A stretch of DNA of 42,707 bases from an uncultured Clostridia bacterium. GTDB taxonomy: Bacteria; Bacillota; Clostridia; Oscillospirales; CAG-272. The DNA is taken from the NCBI GenBank assembly GCA_904501865.1, contig CAJGCF010000005.1, forward strand, positions 1 through 42,707. The letters are read 5' to 3'. A program made the translations under genes and the position numbers. The notes below the pieces were generated by a model. That model was not told the origin of the DNA. It made no database searches and saw nothing but the letters and a program-made list of their open reading frames with translations. Positions 24,896 through 32,534 of this stretch are shown here, in pieces. Numbering within the stretch: position 1 is the first letter of the stretch; every line of letters starts with the position of its first letter.

Positions 24896-26992
24896 TTGCT
24901 CAAGCTTAAAAATATTACAAAAGATTACGTTACGGGCGGCTCGACCGTACAGGCGCTTCGCGGAGTCAGCCTCGACTTCAGAAAAAGCGAGTTCGTTGCT
25001 ATCCTGGGTCAATCCGGTTGCGGAAAGACTACCCTTCTCAACATCATAGGCGGACTTGACAGATACACGAGCGGCGACCTTATAATAAACGGCAAATCCA
25101 CAAAGACCTTCAAGGATTCCGACTGGGATTCTTACAGAAATCACTCAATAGGATTTGTATTTCAGAGCTACAATCTGATACCTCATCAGAGCGTGCTTGC
25201 AAACGTGGAGCTCGCGCTTACGCTCTCGGGTGTGTCAAAGTCGGAGCGCCGCCGCAGAGCTATCGAGGCTCTTGAGCGCGTGGGCCTTGGCGATCAGATA
25301 CACAAGCGCCCAAATCAGATGTCGGGCGGGCAGATGCAGAGAGTAGCTATAGCGAGAGCTCTCGTAAACGACCCCGATATTCTTCTCGCAGACGAGCCCA
25401 CGGGTGCGCTTGACACCGCGACCAGCGTGCAGATAATGGAGATACTCAAAGAGATATCCAAAGACAAGCTCATCATTATGGTAACGCACAACCCCGAGCT
25501 TGCCGAAACCTACTCCACGCGTATCATCAAGGTGCTTGACGGACTTGTCATCGACGATTCCAATCCCTACACCGCTCCCGAAACATCCAAGTCGGAAACC
25601 GAGAAAACAGAAAAGAAAAAGAAGCAGAAAAAGTACAAAAACAAGAAAACGTCTATGTCCTTCTTCACCGCGCTTTCGCTTTCCCTCAATAATCTTGCGA
25701 CCAAAAAGGGACGTACGGTGATGACCAGCTTCGCGGGAAGCATAGGAATCATAGGCATCGCTCTGATACTCGCGCTCTCAAGCGGAATCAATCTCTTTAT
25801 AGATGATGTTCAAAAGGATACTCTGTCCTCCTTCCCCATAACCATTTATGAAAAGGAAACAGACCTTTCCTCACTTATGGAAAGCCTTTCAAATGCTCAA
25901 AACAGCAATAGCGGCAAACACGATAACGATGCGGTATATTCAAACCCTATGCTCTATGATCTTATTCACAGTATGAATTCCGCTACCGAAAAGACTAACA
26001 ATCTTGAGGCCTTCAAGGAATATCTTGACGACCGAGATAACAATGATCTCGGTCAGTACGTATCTGCGGTTCAGTATTCTTACAACGTTGACCTCAATAT
26101 GTACACCAAGGACGAAAACGGCGATTATAACAAGGCAGACCTTTCAAGCCTTTTCTCAGCTATGATGAGTCCTGCCTCTCCGTCGGGCTCAAGCACCACA
26201 ACTTCAATGTCCTCTATGGCGAGCTCCTTCTCTACGTTTGAGACCTGGTGCGAGCTGCTCCCCGGGCAGAAGGATAAAAACGGAGAGTACACCTCTCTTG
26301 TAAGTGATATGATAACAGGTCAGTACGACTTGGTACACGGAGAATGGCCTGATGCCGCTGACGAGGTAGTGCTCGTCCTCAGCAGTAACAACGAGGTCAC
26401 GGATATGACGCTTTACGCTCTCGGACTTATAACCAAGGACGAGATAACCGACACAATAGTTTCGGCTATGAAAGGCGATGATACCTACGTAAGCGAGGCA
26501 AGAAGATTCTCTTATGAGGATATATGCAACGTAAGATACAAAATGATCCTCAACTCCGATTATTACGAAAAAAATTCCCAGACAGAGCTTTGGGAGGACG
26601 TGAGCGACAATGAGCTTACTATGAAGCTCAAGATTGAAAACGGACTTGATGTCAAGGTCGTGGGAATAATCAAGCCAAAGCCCGAGGCTACCTCAACTAT
26701 CCTCACGGGAAGTCTTGCTTATACCGCGGCTCTCACCGAATACGTTATTGAAAAAACTCTTGAGACGGATATCGCAAAGGAGCAGCTTAAGGCCGAGAAC
26801 TCTAACTACGACGTTTTCACGGGTCTTAAATTCGTAACCGAGGGTAATCCCTCCCCCGAGGAGAAGATAGCAACTCTCAAGGATTACGTGGAAAAATCAA
26901 GAGAGTCAGCCAAGGCTCAACTTTATTTTGATATCATGTGCACCCCCACAGATGAGGCGGTCTCCGCTCTGGTGGCACAGTACAAGGAGTAA
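24896..26992 (+). CDS. MacB-like ABC transporter, N-terminal part (ATPase, TM1, partial extracytoplasmic domain)
   Basis: First open part, 698 residues. The ATPase domain (1-220) has Walker A GQSGCGKT (38-45), Q-loop FVFQSYNLIPHQSV, signature MSGGQ (142-146) and Walker B ILLADE (162-167) of the LolD/MacB class. A basic linker (about 238-251) leads to the first membrane helix (279-300), then a hydrophilic extracytoplasmic region to the stop. The start is TTG, chosen because GGAGGG lies eight bases upstream and homologous ABC domains begin at this point. On its own this product lacks the three C-terminal helices that couple to the ATPase, so it is unlikely to work as a transporter. MacB/FtsX-type systems drive efflux or envelope signalling rather than import. 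Confidence 0.85.
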   Translation: MLKLKNITKDYVTGGSTVQALRGVSLDFRKSEFVAILGQSGCGKTTLLNIIGGLDRYTSGDLIINGKSTKTFKDSDWDSYRNHSIGFVFQSYNLIPHQSVLANVELALTLSGVSKSERRRRAIEALERVGLGDQIHKRPNQMSGGQMQRVAIARALVNDPDILLADEPTGALDTATSVQIMEILKEISKDKLIIMVTHNPELAETYSTRIIKVLDGLVIDDSNPYTAPETSKSETEKTEKKKKQKKYKNKKTSMSFFTALSLSLNNLATKKGRTVMTSFAGSIGIIGIALILALSSGINLFIDDVQKDTLSSFPITIYEKETDLSSLMESLSNAQNSNSGKHDNDAVYSNPMLYDLIHSMNSATEKTNNLEAFKEYLDDRDNNDLGQYVSAVQYSYNVDLNMYTKDENGDYNKADLSSLFSAMMSPASPSGSSTTTSMSSMASSFSTFETWCELLPGQKDKNGEYTSLVSDMITGQYDLVHGEWPDAADEVVLVLSSNNEVTDMTLYALGLITKDEITDTIVSAMKGDDTYVSEARRFSYEDICNVRYKMILNSDYYEKNSQTELWEDVSDNELTMKLKIENGLDVKVVGIIKPKPEATSTILTGSLAYTAALTEYVIEKTLETDIAKEQLKAENSNYDVFTGLKFVTEGNPSPEEKIATLKDYVEKSRESAKAQLYFDIMCTPTDEAVSALVAQYKE

Positions 26993-27028
26993 TTTTTCGC
27001 GGATGGCGAGGATGCGGACTACCGCTCC

Positions 27029-28192
27029 ATGCTCGCAAACGTCATACTTACCCAAAATCTTATAGAGGGTATGGACGAGGAGACTCTTATGTCTTTCCTC
27101 GAGGCATACACGGACGAAGAGCTTGAAGCTATGGTCGACGAATACCTCGTTGAATCTGTAACGACCACATTGTACGAGGAAGCTCGCGCAAAGATCATCG
27201 AGCAAATAAGCGCACCCACTGATGAGACTATAGCGACACTTAAGTCTCAGATATCTGCCACCATTCTCTCTCAGGAGATACAGCCCGGAGTCACTATGAC
27301 AAAAGAAATTTACGTCGCTACGTCTTATTCTGAGATGACAGGCATAGATTACACCACGTATCTCGGAATGATGGCCATGGGAAGCCTTGATGCGGAGAAA
27401 GCATTCGATTCCCTTATTACCAAGATGGCTCTGGAGACCTATTCCGAAAGAGTCACTCTTACCGAGTCTCAGATAAACACGGCGGTGGCTATATTGCTTG
27501 AGAATATGGTAGACGGGGCTGACGACGAAAGGCTTTTAGATATATATGAGAATTATCTCCCGAACGGTCTTTCCGAGAATACGTACGAGGATAACCTTAA
27601 GATAATAGGAATATGTGACCTTGACAAGCCTGCGGCGGTCAACATTTACGCTACTACCTTTGAAAATAAGGACGCTATCGCCGCTGAGATTGAAAAATAT
27701 AACAACGGCGTTTCCGAGGAGGACAAGATAACCTACACAGATTACGTGGCCATTCTTATGTCCTCTGTATCCACCATCATCAACGTTATATCCTACGTGC
27801 TTATAGGATTTGTTTCGGTATCCTTGGTGGTATCCTCAATAATGATAGGAATTATCACAAACATTTCTGTGCTTGAGCGTACGAAGGAGATAGGAATCCT
27901 TCGCGCTATCGGAGCCTCAAAGAAGGACATATCCAGAGTATTCAATGCGGAAACGGTTATAATCGGATTCTGTGCGGGTCTGCTCGGTGTAACTGTAACG
28001 TCCCTGCTCTGCTTACCCATAAGCGCAATCTTAAGACATCTTACGGGCTTCAGCAACCTCACGGCTTACGTACCATTCGTAGCGGCAGTCGCGCTTGTTA
28101 TAATCAGCGTGATTCTCACACTGATAGCAGGAATCATTCCCGCACGGTCGGCTGCAAAGAAGGATCCCGTTATAGCACTCAGAACAGAGTAA
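27029..28192 (+). CDS. MacB-like ABC transporter, C-terminal FtsX permease part
   Basis: Second open part in the same frame, 387 residues from the first ATG after the in-frame stop. The first 240 residues continue the extracytoplasmic domain (acidic, helical). Then come three membrane helices (about 250-280, 303-330, 347-370) with the FtsX-family features RTKEIGILRAIGASKKDI after the first and ARSAAKKDPVIALR at the end. No Shine-Dalgarno site stands before 27029, so it is probably not translated separately except by reinitiation. It is followed by the terminator at 28209-28256. Confidence 0.75.
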   Translation: MLANVILTQNLIEGMDEETLMSFLEAYTDEELEAMVDEYLVESVTTTLYEEARAKIIEQISAPTDETIATLKSQISATILSQEIQPGVTMTKEIYVATSYSEMTGIDYTTYLGMMAMGSLDAEKAFDSLITKMALETYSERVTLTESQINTAVAILLENMVDGADDERLLDIYENYLPNGLSENTYEDNLKIIGICDLDKPAAVNIYATTFENKDAIAAEIEKYNNGVSEEDKITYTDYVAILMSSVSTIINVISYVLIGFVSVSLVVSSIMIGIITNISVLERTKEIGILRAIGASKKDISRVFNAETVIIGFCAGLLGVTVTSLLCLPISAILRHLTGFSNLTAYVPFVAAVALVIISVILTLIAGIIPARSAAKKDPVIALRTE

Positions 28193-28208
28193 TAACATTC
28201 TAAAAAGT

Positions 28209-28256
28209 AACAGCCTCGAGGCTCCGTAACATCGGAAACCTCGAGGCTGTTGTTTT
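28209..28256. terminator. Bidirectional terminator between the ABC gene and rubredoxin
   Basis: A 13-bp perfect stem (28209-28221 with 28239-28251, core GCCTCGAGG/CCTCGAGGC) is followed on the plus strand by GTTTTATAT and on the minus strand by TTACTTTTTAG. It serves the plus-strand ABC gene and the minus-strand rubredoxin gene that ends at 28262. Confidence 0.9.
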
Positions 28257-28261
28257 ATATA

Positions 28262-28447
28262 TTATTCCTGCGAGTCGTCGGAACTATTCTCTACTTCTTC
28301 AAAGTCCTCCTTGGACGCCGCGCACAAGGGGCACACCCAATCGGAAGGAAGGTCCTCGAAATCAGTTCCGGGCTCTATGCCGTTCTCCTCGTCGCCATTC
28401 TTGGCATTATACTCGTATCCACACAATTCACACACGTAGATCTTCAT
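28262..28447 (-). CDS. Rubredoxin
   Basis: Small one-iron electron carrier typical of anaerobes, used for example with rubrerythrin or superoxide reductase in oxygen and peroxide detoxification. The four iron ligands are C6, C9, C39 and C42, in YVCELCGY and VCPLCAA. The core NGIEPGTDFEDLPSDWVCP is the classic rubredoxin signature. At 61 residues it is slightly long because of an acidic tail. An AAGGAGA site precedes the ATG, and a TTGACA-17-TATCAT promoter lies upstream. It is a single-gene unit, since the neighbouring genes are on the other strand. Confidence 0.96.
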   Translation of the reverse strand: MKIYVCELCGYEYNAKNGDEENGIEPGTDFEDLPSDWVCPLCAASKEDFEEVENSSDDSQE

Positions 28448-28496
28448 TGATATTCTCCTTGAATAGTTGATATGATTTTGTTTTTGTTACCAATAT

Positions 28497-28525
28497 ATGA
28501 TATTACAATGAGTGCTGTTTGTCAA
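28497..28525 (-). promoter_or_regulatory. Rubredoxin promoter
   Basis: Minus strand: -35 TTGACA (28520-28525), 17-base spacer, -10 TATCAT (28497-28502). Confidence 0.72.
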
Positions 28526-28700
28526 TTCTTTAATGTGTACAAAATTTACAGACGCATTTACACCTGTTTTATAGAAAATACTCAATACAGCCTTTTACGC
28601 TTATTTCAAAGGACTTTTTACAGAATAAAACGCCTCTTTTTCTCATACTATGAAGTGACGTACACTTATATCACAAGAAATCACAAGCCGAGGAGCTTTT

Positions 28701-30326
28701 ATGGCATCAAAAACAAGAATTTTTTTCCTCAACGCGCTCTCCCTCACCACGACGGCTCTCATTATGCGCGGTGTGAGCGTTATATTCAACATCTACGTAT
28801 CAAATCGTGCGGGCAGCGAGGCTATGGGACTTTTCTCACTCCTCACAAGTGTTTACGGCTTTTCTATCACCATCGCCACCGCAAGTATAAATCTCGGAGC
28901 TACAAGACTTATATCTGACGCGCTGGGACTTGGCGACGTATCTCTCGCCAAACGCTCGGCAAAAAAAGCTATACTCGCCTGCACCGTCACGGGAAGCGTT
29001 GCGGCTCTGCTTTTGTTTGTTTTTTCCGACGTCATATCAAAATATATTCTCGGAGATATGAGAGCCGCTCAGTCATTGAGGGTGTTAGCTCTTACACTCG
29101 TTCCCGTGGCGATATCCTCCTGCCTTTCGGGATATTTTACCGCGGTACGACGGGTAAAGGTCCACGCCACTTTCCAAATAGTAACGCAATTCGTAAAGAT
29201 TGGCGTTACCGTGTTCCTACTTTCGTTTATGGTAGACCTTGGCACCGAGCAGGCTTGTATGGCATTGGTGCTTGGTGGCGCAGCTGCGGAGTTCATCTCA
29301 CTTCTGATAAGCTTTCTTTTATATCTCCGTGACCTGCGGATACTTTCTCGGCATTCCCATAACACAAGAGAGGTGGCGGCTTGGGGCATCACGGGAAGAG
29401 GCATTCTCAAAAAGCTACTCACGATAACCCTGCCCGTGACCCTCAGCGCCTGCATACGCTCTGCACTCTCTATGTTTCAACACGTTTTGGTTCCTCGCGG
29501 ACTGTGCGCGAGCGGAAGCTCATGGTCGGAGGCTCTCTCCTCTTACGGATATCTGCACGGAATGGCTCTGCCTCTCATTCTCTTTCCCTCTGCTTTCATC
29601 TCGGCATTCGCAGGTCTGCTTATCCCCGAGGTGAGCGAATTCTGCGTACAGAAGGACTCGAGGCGTCTCGGCCGTGTATCTTACCGCGCTCTGACTATGT
29701 CTCTTATATTCTCGGTGGGAGTGTCGGGAATAATGATATTTTTCTCGCACGACATAGGTCTCGCGGTATATAAAAGCCCCGAGGTATCTCAGTATATCCG
29801 CATAATCGCGCCTCTTATCCCTGTTATGTATATCGACAGCGCCGCCGACGCTGTGCTCAAGGGCTCGGGACATCAGTTGTATTCAATGAACGTCAATATC
29901 GCAGACGTGCTCACGGCTTGTATCCTCGCACTCACCCTCATTCCGAAATTGGGCATATGGGGTTACATAATATCTATCTACGCAACCGAGATACTCAACA
30001 CCACCCTCAGTGTCAGCAAAATGATATCGGTCAGTAAAATGAAGCCAAGGATATTTCATCAGGTAGTCATGCCTATAATATGCATTATAGGTGCGACGAA
30101 CATCTCAAATCTTCTTATGCAAAACACTCAAGTAATTGGCTCGAGGAGTGGAAGGCTTGTGTTTCAGATATTCGTTACCTCTGCCATATATATAGTTCTT
30201 CTCCTGCTTACAAGGACGCTCGGTAAAGACGAGTCCGAGCTCTTGAACGCATCTCTCCTCTCTCAAAAGCAATATGACAGAAAATTCCGAAGTGCTTTAC
30301 CCGTTAAAACACAAGACGGGACTTAA
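28701..30326 (+). CDS. SpoVB-like polysaccharide/lipid flippase (MOP superfamily)
   Basis: Polytopic membrane protein of the MOP/PST flippase superfamily, 541 residues with about 14 membrane helices. It resembles stage V sporulation protein B, a MurJ-like lipid-linked-sugar flippase needed for spore cortex synthesis. The N-terminal segment (FFLNALSLTTTALIMRGVSVIFNIYVSNRAG) holds the usual first helix and the RxxG turn. GLLIPEVSEF near residue 310 and the gap-free run of helices also fit. A GAGGAG site precedes the ATG. Clostridia often carry several SpoVB/MurJ paralogues, so it could act on another lipid-linked sugar. It ends before the hairpin at 30335-30370. Confidence 0.85.
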   Translation: MASKTRIFFLNALSLTTTALIMRGVSVIFNIYVSNRAGSEAMGLFSLLTSVYGFSITIATASINLGATRLISDALGLGDVSLAKRSAKKAILACTVTGSVAALLLFVFSDVISKYILGDMRAAQSLRVLALTLVPVAISSCLSGYFTAVRRVKVHATFQIVTQFVKIGVTVFLLSFMVDLGTEQACMALVLGGAAAEFISLLISFLLYLRDLRILSRHSHNTREVAAWGITGRGILKKLLTITLPVTLSACIRSALSMFQHVLVPRGLCASGSSWSEALSSYGYLHGMALPLILFPSAFISAFAGLLIPEVSEFCVQKDSRRLGRVSYRALTMSLIFSVGVSGIMIFFSHDIGLAVYKSPEVSQYIRIIAPLIPVMYIDSAADAVLKGSGHQLYSMNVNIADVLTACILALTLIPKLGIWGYIISIYATEILNTTLSVSKMISVSKMKPRIFHQVVMPIICIIGATNISNLLMQNTQVIGSRSGRLVFQIFVTSAIYIVLLLLTRTLGKDESELLNASLLSQKQYDRKFRSALPVKTQDGT

Positions 30327-30334
30327 TAACACAA

Positions 30335-30370
30335 AAACAGATCCCCGCAAAGTCTTGCGGGGATCTGTTT
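30335..30370. terminator. Strong hairpin terminator after the SpoVB-like gene
   Basis: A 16-bp perfect stem (30335-30350 with 30355-30370, core CAGATCCCCGC/GCGGGGATCTG) with a four-base loop. The plus-strand arm ends in TTT; on the minus strand the arm ends in TTTTTGTGTT. It serves the convergent SpoVB-like and zinc-ribbon genes. Confidence 0.88.
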
Positions 30371-30443
30371 AACTATAATTATAGTGACATTTATAAACGG
30401 AAGGTAAAAGCGAAACCCTGTTTACTGTCTACTGATTACAGTT

Positions 30444-30764
30444 TTATTGCGCAGAGCGTCTTGCCTCGAAGCACTTGCTGCAATAAACGGGTCTATCGCT
30501 GGAAGGCTCAAATGTAAGCTTAGCCTCGCCGCCGCAGTCGCTGCAGGTAGCGATGAAATACTGACGCTCGCCTCTCTCTGCATTCTTTTTCTTGTCGCGG
30601 CATGCTTTGCAGCACTTGGGCTGGTTCTTGAAGCCTTTTTCAGCGTAGAACTGCTGTTCACCTACTGTGAATACGAACTCCTCACCGCAATCTCTGCATG
30701 TAAGAGTTATGTCTTCGTACACAACATCTTCAGCATTTTCTACTTTTACTTCGTTTTCGCACAT
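30444..30764 (-). CDS. Zinc-ribbon protein with two CxxC modules
   Basis: A 106-residue protein with two zinc-ribbon modules in series. The first (20-58) is the zf-trcl type: CRDCGEEFVF with a GEQQFY centre and CCKAC (C23, C26, C51 or C52, C55). The second (71-100) is a CxxC-x17-CxxC module (C74, C77, C95, C98). Such proteins are common in Clostridia; binding to nucleic acid or the transcription machinery is supposed but not shown. The acidic N-terminus (1-19) looks disordered. It lies downstream of a sigma-factor gene on the same strand with a 93-base gap, so it may be co-transcribed and form a functional pair. Confidence 0.8.
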   Translation of the reverse strand: MCENEVKVENAEDVVYEDITLTCRDCGEEFVFTVGEQQFYAEKGFKNQPKCCKACRDKKKNAERGERQYFIATCSDCGGEAKLTFEPSSDRPVYCSKCFEARRSAQ

Positions 30765-30857
30765 GGTTTTTTACCTCACTTTTATGTTGTAAATGATAAT
30801 TTCGTCAACTTCGCTTTTACAGTGACGATATATAAAATCTCCAAAGGAGTTTTTACC

Positions 30858-31442
30858 TTATGAATAAAGACCTCGCAGCTTTTTTCTGATGCGGTAAACG
30901 GCATTTGAGACGGATTTCGCGCTCACGCCTCCCACAGCCGCAGCTATGTCCGCGACCGACATTCCAGAAACGTACAACCACCAGACACGGTTCTCATATT
31001 CCGAAAGACTGTCCTTGATTATACTGACCATCTCGGTCATATTTTCTCTATCTACCAACGCCTGCAGAAAATCCGATGACCGACCCGCCGTCTCATCCGC
31101 AACCTCGCACGAATCAAGCGAGACAGTTTTGTTATTGCTCCTGCGTAAATAAGAACGGATAAACGAGACAAGTCCGTTGTCTATACATATCTTGGCATAC
31201 AGACCGAATTCCACACCGTCAGCACTGTAACCATAGCTGCAAACGGCGTTGCAGAAATGCACAAGAGCCTCCTGACGCAAATCCTCAATATCCTGAGAGG
31301 TCATATCCGGCAATACGCGCTTATATGAGCAGCTCTCTATCAATGGCTTGTAGCTATCCTCCAAAATTCTGAAGGACTCCTGATTTCCATTTTGAGCCTT
31401 TTGTATCTCAAGCAGAAGCTTTGAGTTTTTAGGTTGAGTCAT
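30858..31442 (-). CDS. Sigma-70 family RNA polymerase sigma factor
   Basis: A 194-residue group 3/4-type sigma factor with regions 2 and 4 only. Region 2 (about 45-105) contains DIEDLRQEALVHFCNAV, the RNA-polymerase-binding helix, and KICIDNGLVSFIRSYLRR. Region 4 (about 145-192) contains the helix-turn-helix in MSVADIAAAVGGVSAKSVSNAV, followed by YRIRKKL. The overall look is closest to SigH (Spo0H)/sporulation-type factors, but the sequence is divergent and a specific name is not justified. A consensus promoter (31499-31527) gives a leader of about 50 bases with an AAGGAG site. No anti-sigma gene is recognisable; the neighbouring zinc-ribbon gene lies downstream. Confidence 0.82.
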   Translation of the reverse strand: MTQPKNSKLLLEIQKAQNGNQESFRILEDSYKPLIESCSYKRVLPDMTSQDIEDLRQEALVHFCNAVCSYGYSADGVEFGLYAKICIDNGLVSFIRSYLRRSNNKTVSLDSCEVADETAGRSSDFLQALVDRENMTEMVSIIKDSLSEYENRVWWLYVSGMSVADIAAAVGGVSAKSVSNAVYRIRKKLRGLYS

Positions 31443-31779
31443 TACGTATTTCTCCTTGAGGTAAAAACGTTACAACAAATTTTAACCCCATACAAATTAT
31501 TATATCATTAATATTTAATTTGGTCAACGGTTATTTTTAGGCAAAATATTCGTCACTTTCGACAAAAAACGATTTTATTTAGTTGATTTTTCACAAAACG
31601 CGGTTTATTTTTTTGTGCAAAAAAGTATCTTCTTGTTTTTTGTATGTGCATTTTGCTCATTTTTTTGCGAAAAGTTTGTTAAATTTCACAATAAAATAAT
31701 TTTACTCACCGTCAAAAATACTTGAAAATGCTTTTTTAGAGATATGATTTTGTGCAATTTGTAAACAAATAATAAATTT
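31443..31779. other. AT-rich intergenic region between DUF4364 and sigma-factor genes
   Basis: About 337 bases without a gene. The left end holds the sigma-factor promoter. The rest (31528-31779) is extremely AT-rich with A- and T-runs and one short palindrome, ATTTGT-AA-ACAAAT at 31757-31770, directly after the DUF4364 stop. I see no ORF with a ribosome-binding site, no strong terminator and no recognisable RNA. Confidence 0.6.
31499..31527 (-). promoter_or_regulatory. Sigma-factor gene promoter
   Basis: Minus strand: -35 TTGACC (31522-31527), 17-base spacer, -10 TATAAT (31499-31504). The upstream sequence is rich in A- and T-runs, as in an UP element. Confidence 0.78.
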
Positions 31780-32331
31780 TTAGTTGAAAATAAAGTTGAT
31801 ATTTCCAGACAAAAGCGCAATAACACCCTTATATACGACCTCGGGGTGATCTCTGAAATTTTCTTCCATTCTCTGCGCACGGTTAAGTGTATCTACTACG
31901 ACAGAATTCTGCATAATGACCTCGTCCTTTTCCTTGATGACGCAGACAACGTCATATCTTCCATCCGTACGTTTTTCAACCCTGCTGTGCACCTTGATGC
32001 TTCTCTTTTTGAAATTAAGGTATCTCAACGCGCACTCCATGCTCTTATCAAGCAACGAGGAGAGTATCTCGCTATGGAGCTCGGTCGCGACAACTCTGCC
32101 CTGTTCGGTTACGACGTACAAAGGGTCGCCCGACTCGTTCTTGTCTATCTCCTCTATAAGTCCCGCGTCAAGCATCTCGTGGAAGGATTCCGCAAAATCA
32201 AGATACATAACGTAATCGTTCTGCATAATTATATCGTTGAGTGTGACGTAATCAAGCGGATAATTTATATTTTGCATAAGGTAGAGAACGAATATCTTTA
32301 CGTTTCTCTTACTTCCAACCAAAGAACCCAT
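31780..32331 (-). CDS. DUF4364 family protein, winged-helix-like
   Basis: A 183-residue protein of the DUF4364 family found in Clostridia. The N-terminal 90 residues look like a winged helix (VKIFVLYLMQNINYPLDYVTLNDIIM, then the LDAGLIEEID turn and YVVTEQGR wing), similar to PadR/MarR-type regulators. The C-terminal half is strand-rich. Role unknown; a DNA-binding regulator is inferred from the fold. A GGAGG site precedes the ATG. Its promoter overlaps back-to-back with that of homoserine dehydrogenase, so regulation of hom by this protein, or coupled regulation, is conceivable. Confidence 0.8.
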   Translation of the reverse strand: MGSLVGSKRNVKIFVLYLMQNINYPLDYVTLNDIIMQNDYVMYLDFAESFHEMLDAGLIEEIDKNESGDPLYVVTEQGRVVATELHSEILSSLLDKSMECALRYLNFKKRSIKVHSRVEKRTDGRYDVVCVIKEKDEVIMQNSVVVDTLNRAQRMEENFRDHPEVVYKGVIALLSGNINFIFN

Positions 32332-32373
32332 AGGTAAAGCCTCCGAAAGCCGTGAAATTCAGTATCTTTGTTT

Positions 32374-32402
32374 ATTTTATCATACATTTTACTTTTTTTC
32401 AA
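32374..32402 (-). promoter_or_regulatory. DUF4364 gene promoter
   Basis: Minus strand: -35 TTGAAA (32397-32402), 17-base spacer, -10 TAAAAT (32374-32379). Its -35 box lies only nine bases from the -35 box of the divergent hom promoter. Confidence 0.62.
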
Positions 32403-32411
32403 TACTACCTG

Positions 32412-32440
32412 TTGATTTTTTCAAAAAAATATGATATTAT
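32412..32440 (+). promoter_or_regulatory. Homoserine dehydrogenase promoter
   Basis: Plus strand: -35 TTGATT (32412-32417), 17-base spacer, -10 TATTAT (32435-32440). A small palindromic hairpin TTCCGC-AAAT-GCGGAA (32451-32466) lies near the start of the leader and could be an operator or a 5' stabilising stem. Confidence 0.6.
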
Positions 32441-32534
32441 ATATTTATTATTCCGCAAATGCGGAAAACATTCGCCCGACCCGATATTATTTTTTGGGCA
32501 AAAAGCAAATTCCCCTCCAGAAAGGAAACAGAAA

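Larger units (their letters stand above)
24896..28192 (+). pseudogene. MacB/FtsX-type ABC ATPase-permease interrupted by in-frame TAA
   Basis: Read as one frame, 24896-28192 would encode a single 1,098-residue ABC transporter with an ATPase domain, first membrane helix, a large extracytoplasmic domain and three C-terminal FtsX helices. Codon 699 is TAA (26990-26992). The frame continues without shift through 12 sensible codons (FFADGEDADYRS) to the next ATG at 27029 and on to the normal C-terminus. Nothing is lost or shifted, so a single-base change (for example GAA to TAA) explains it. It may be a recent nonsense mutation, strain polymorphism, or sequence error. The second half has no convincing ribosome-binding site at 27029. 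Confidence 0.8.

Noticed and set aside
27029..28192. Second half of the ABC permease as an independent gene with its own start
   Set aside because: No Shine-Dalgarno site lies before 27029 and the frame is continuous with the upstream part apart from one TAA, so a nonsense codon is the better explanation.
32352..32534. Longer start for homoserine dehydrogenase
   Set aside because: The extension covers the predicted promoter and leader, and family proteins start at the Rossmann motif; the ATG at 32535 has its own ribosome-binding site.
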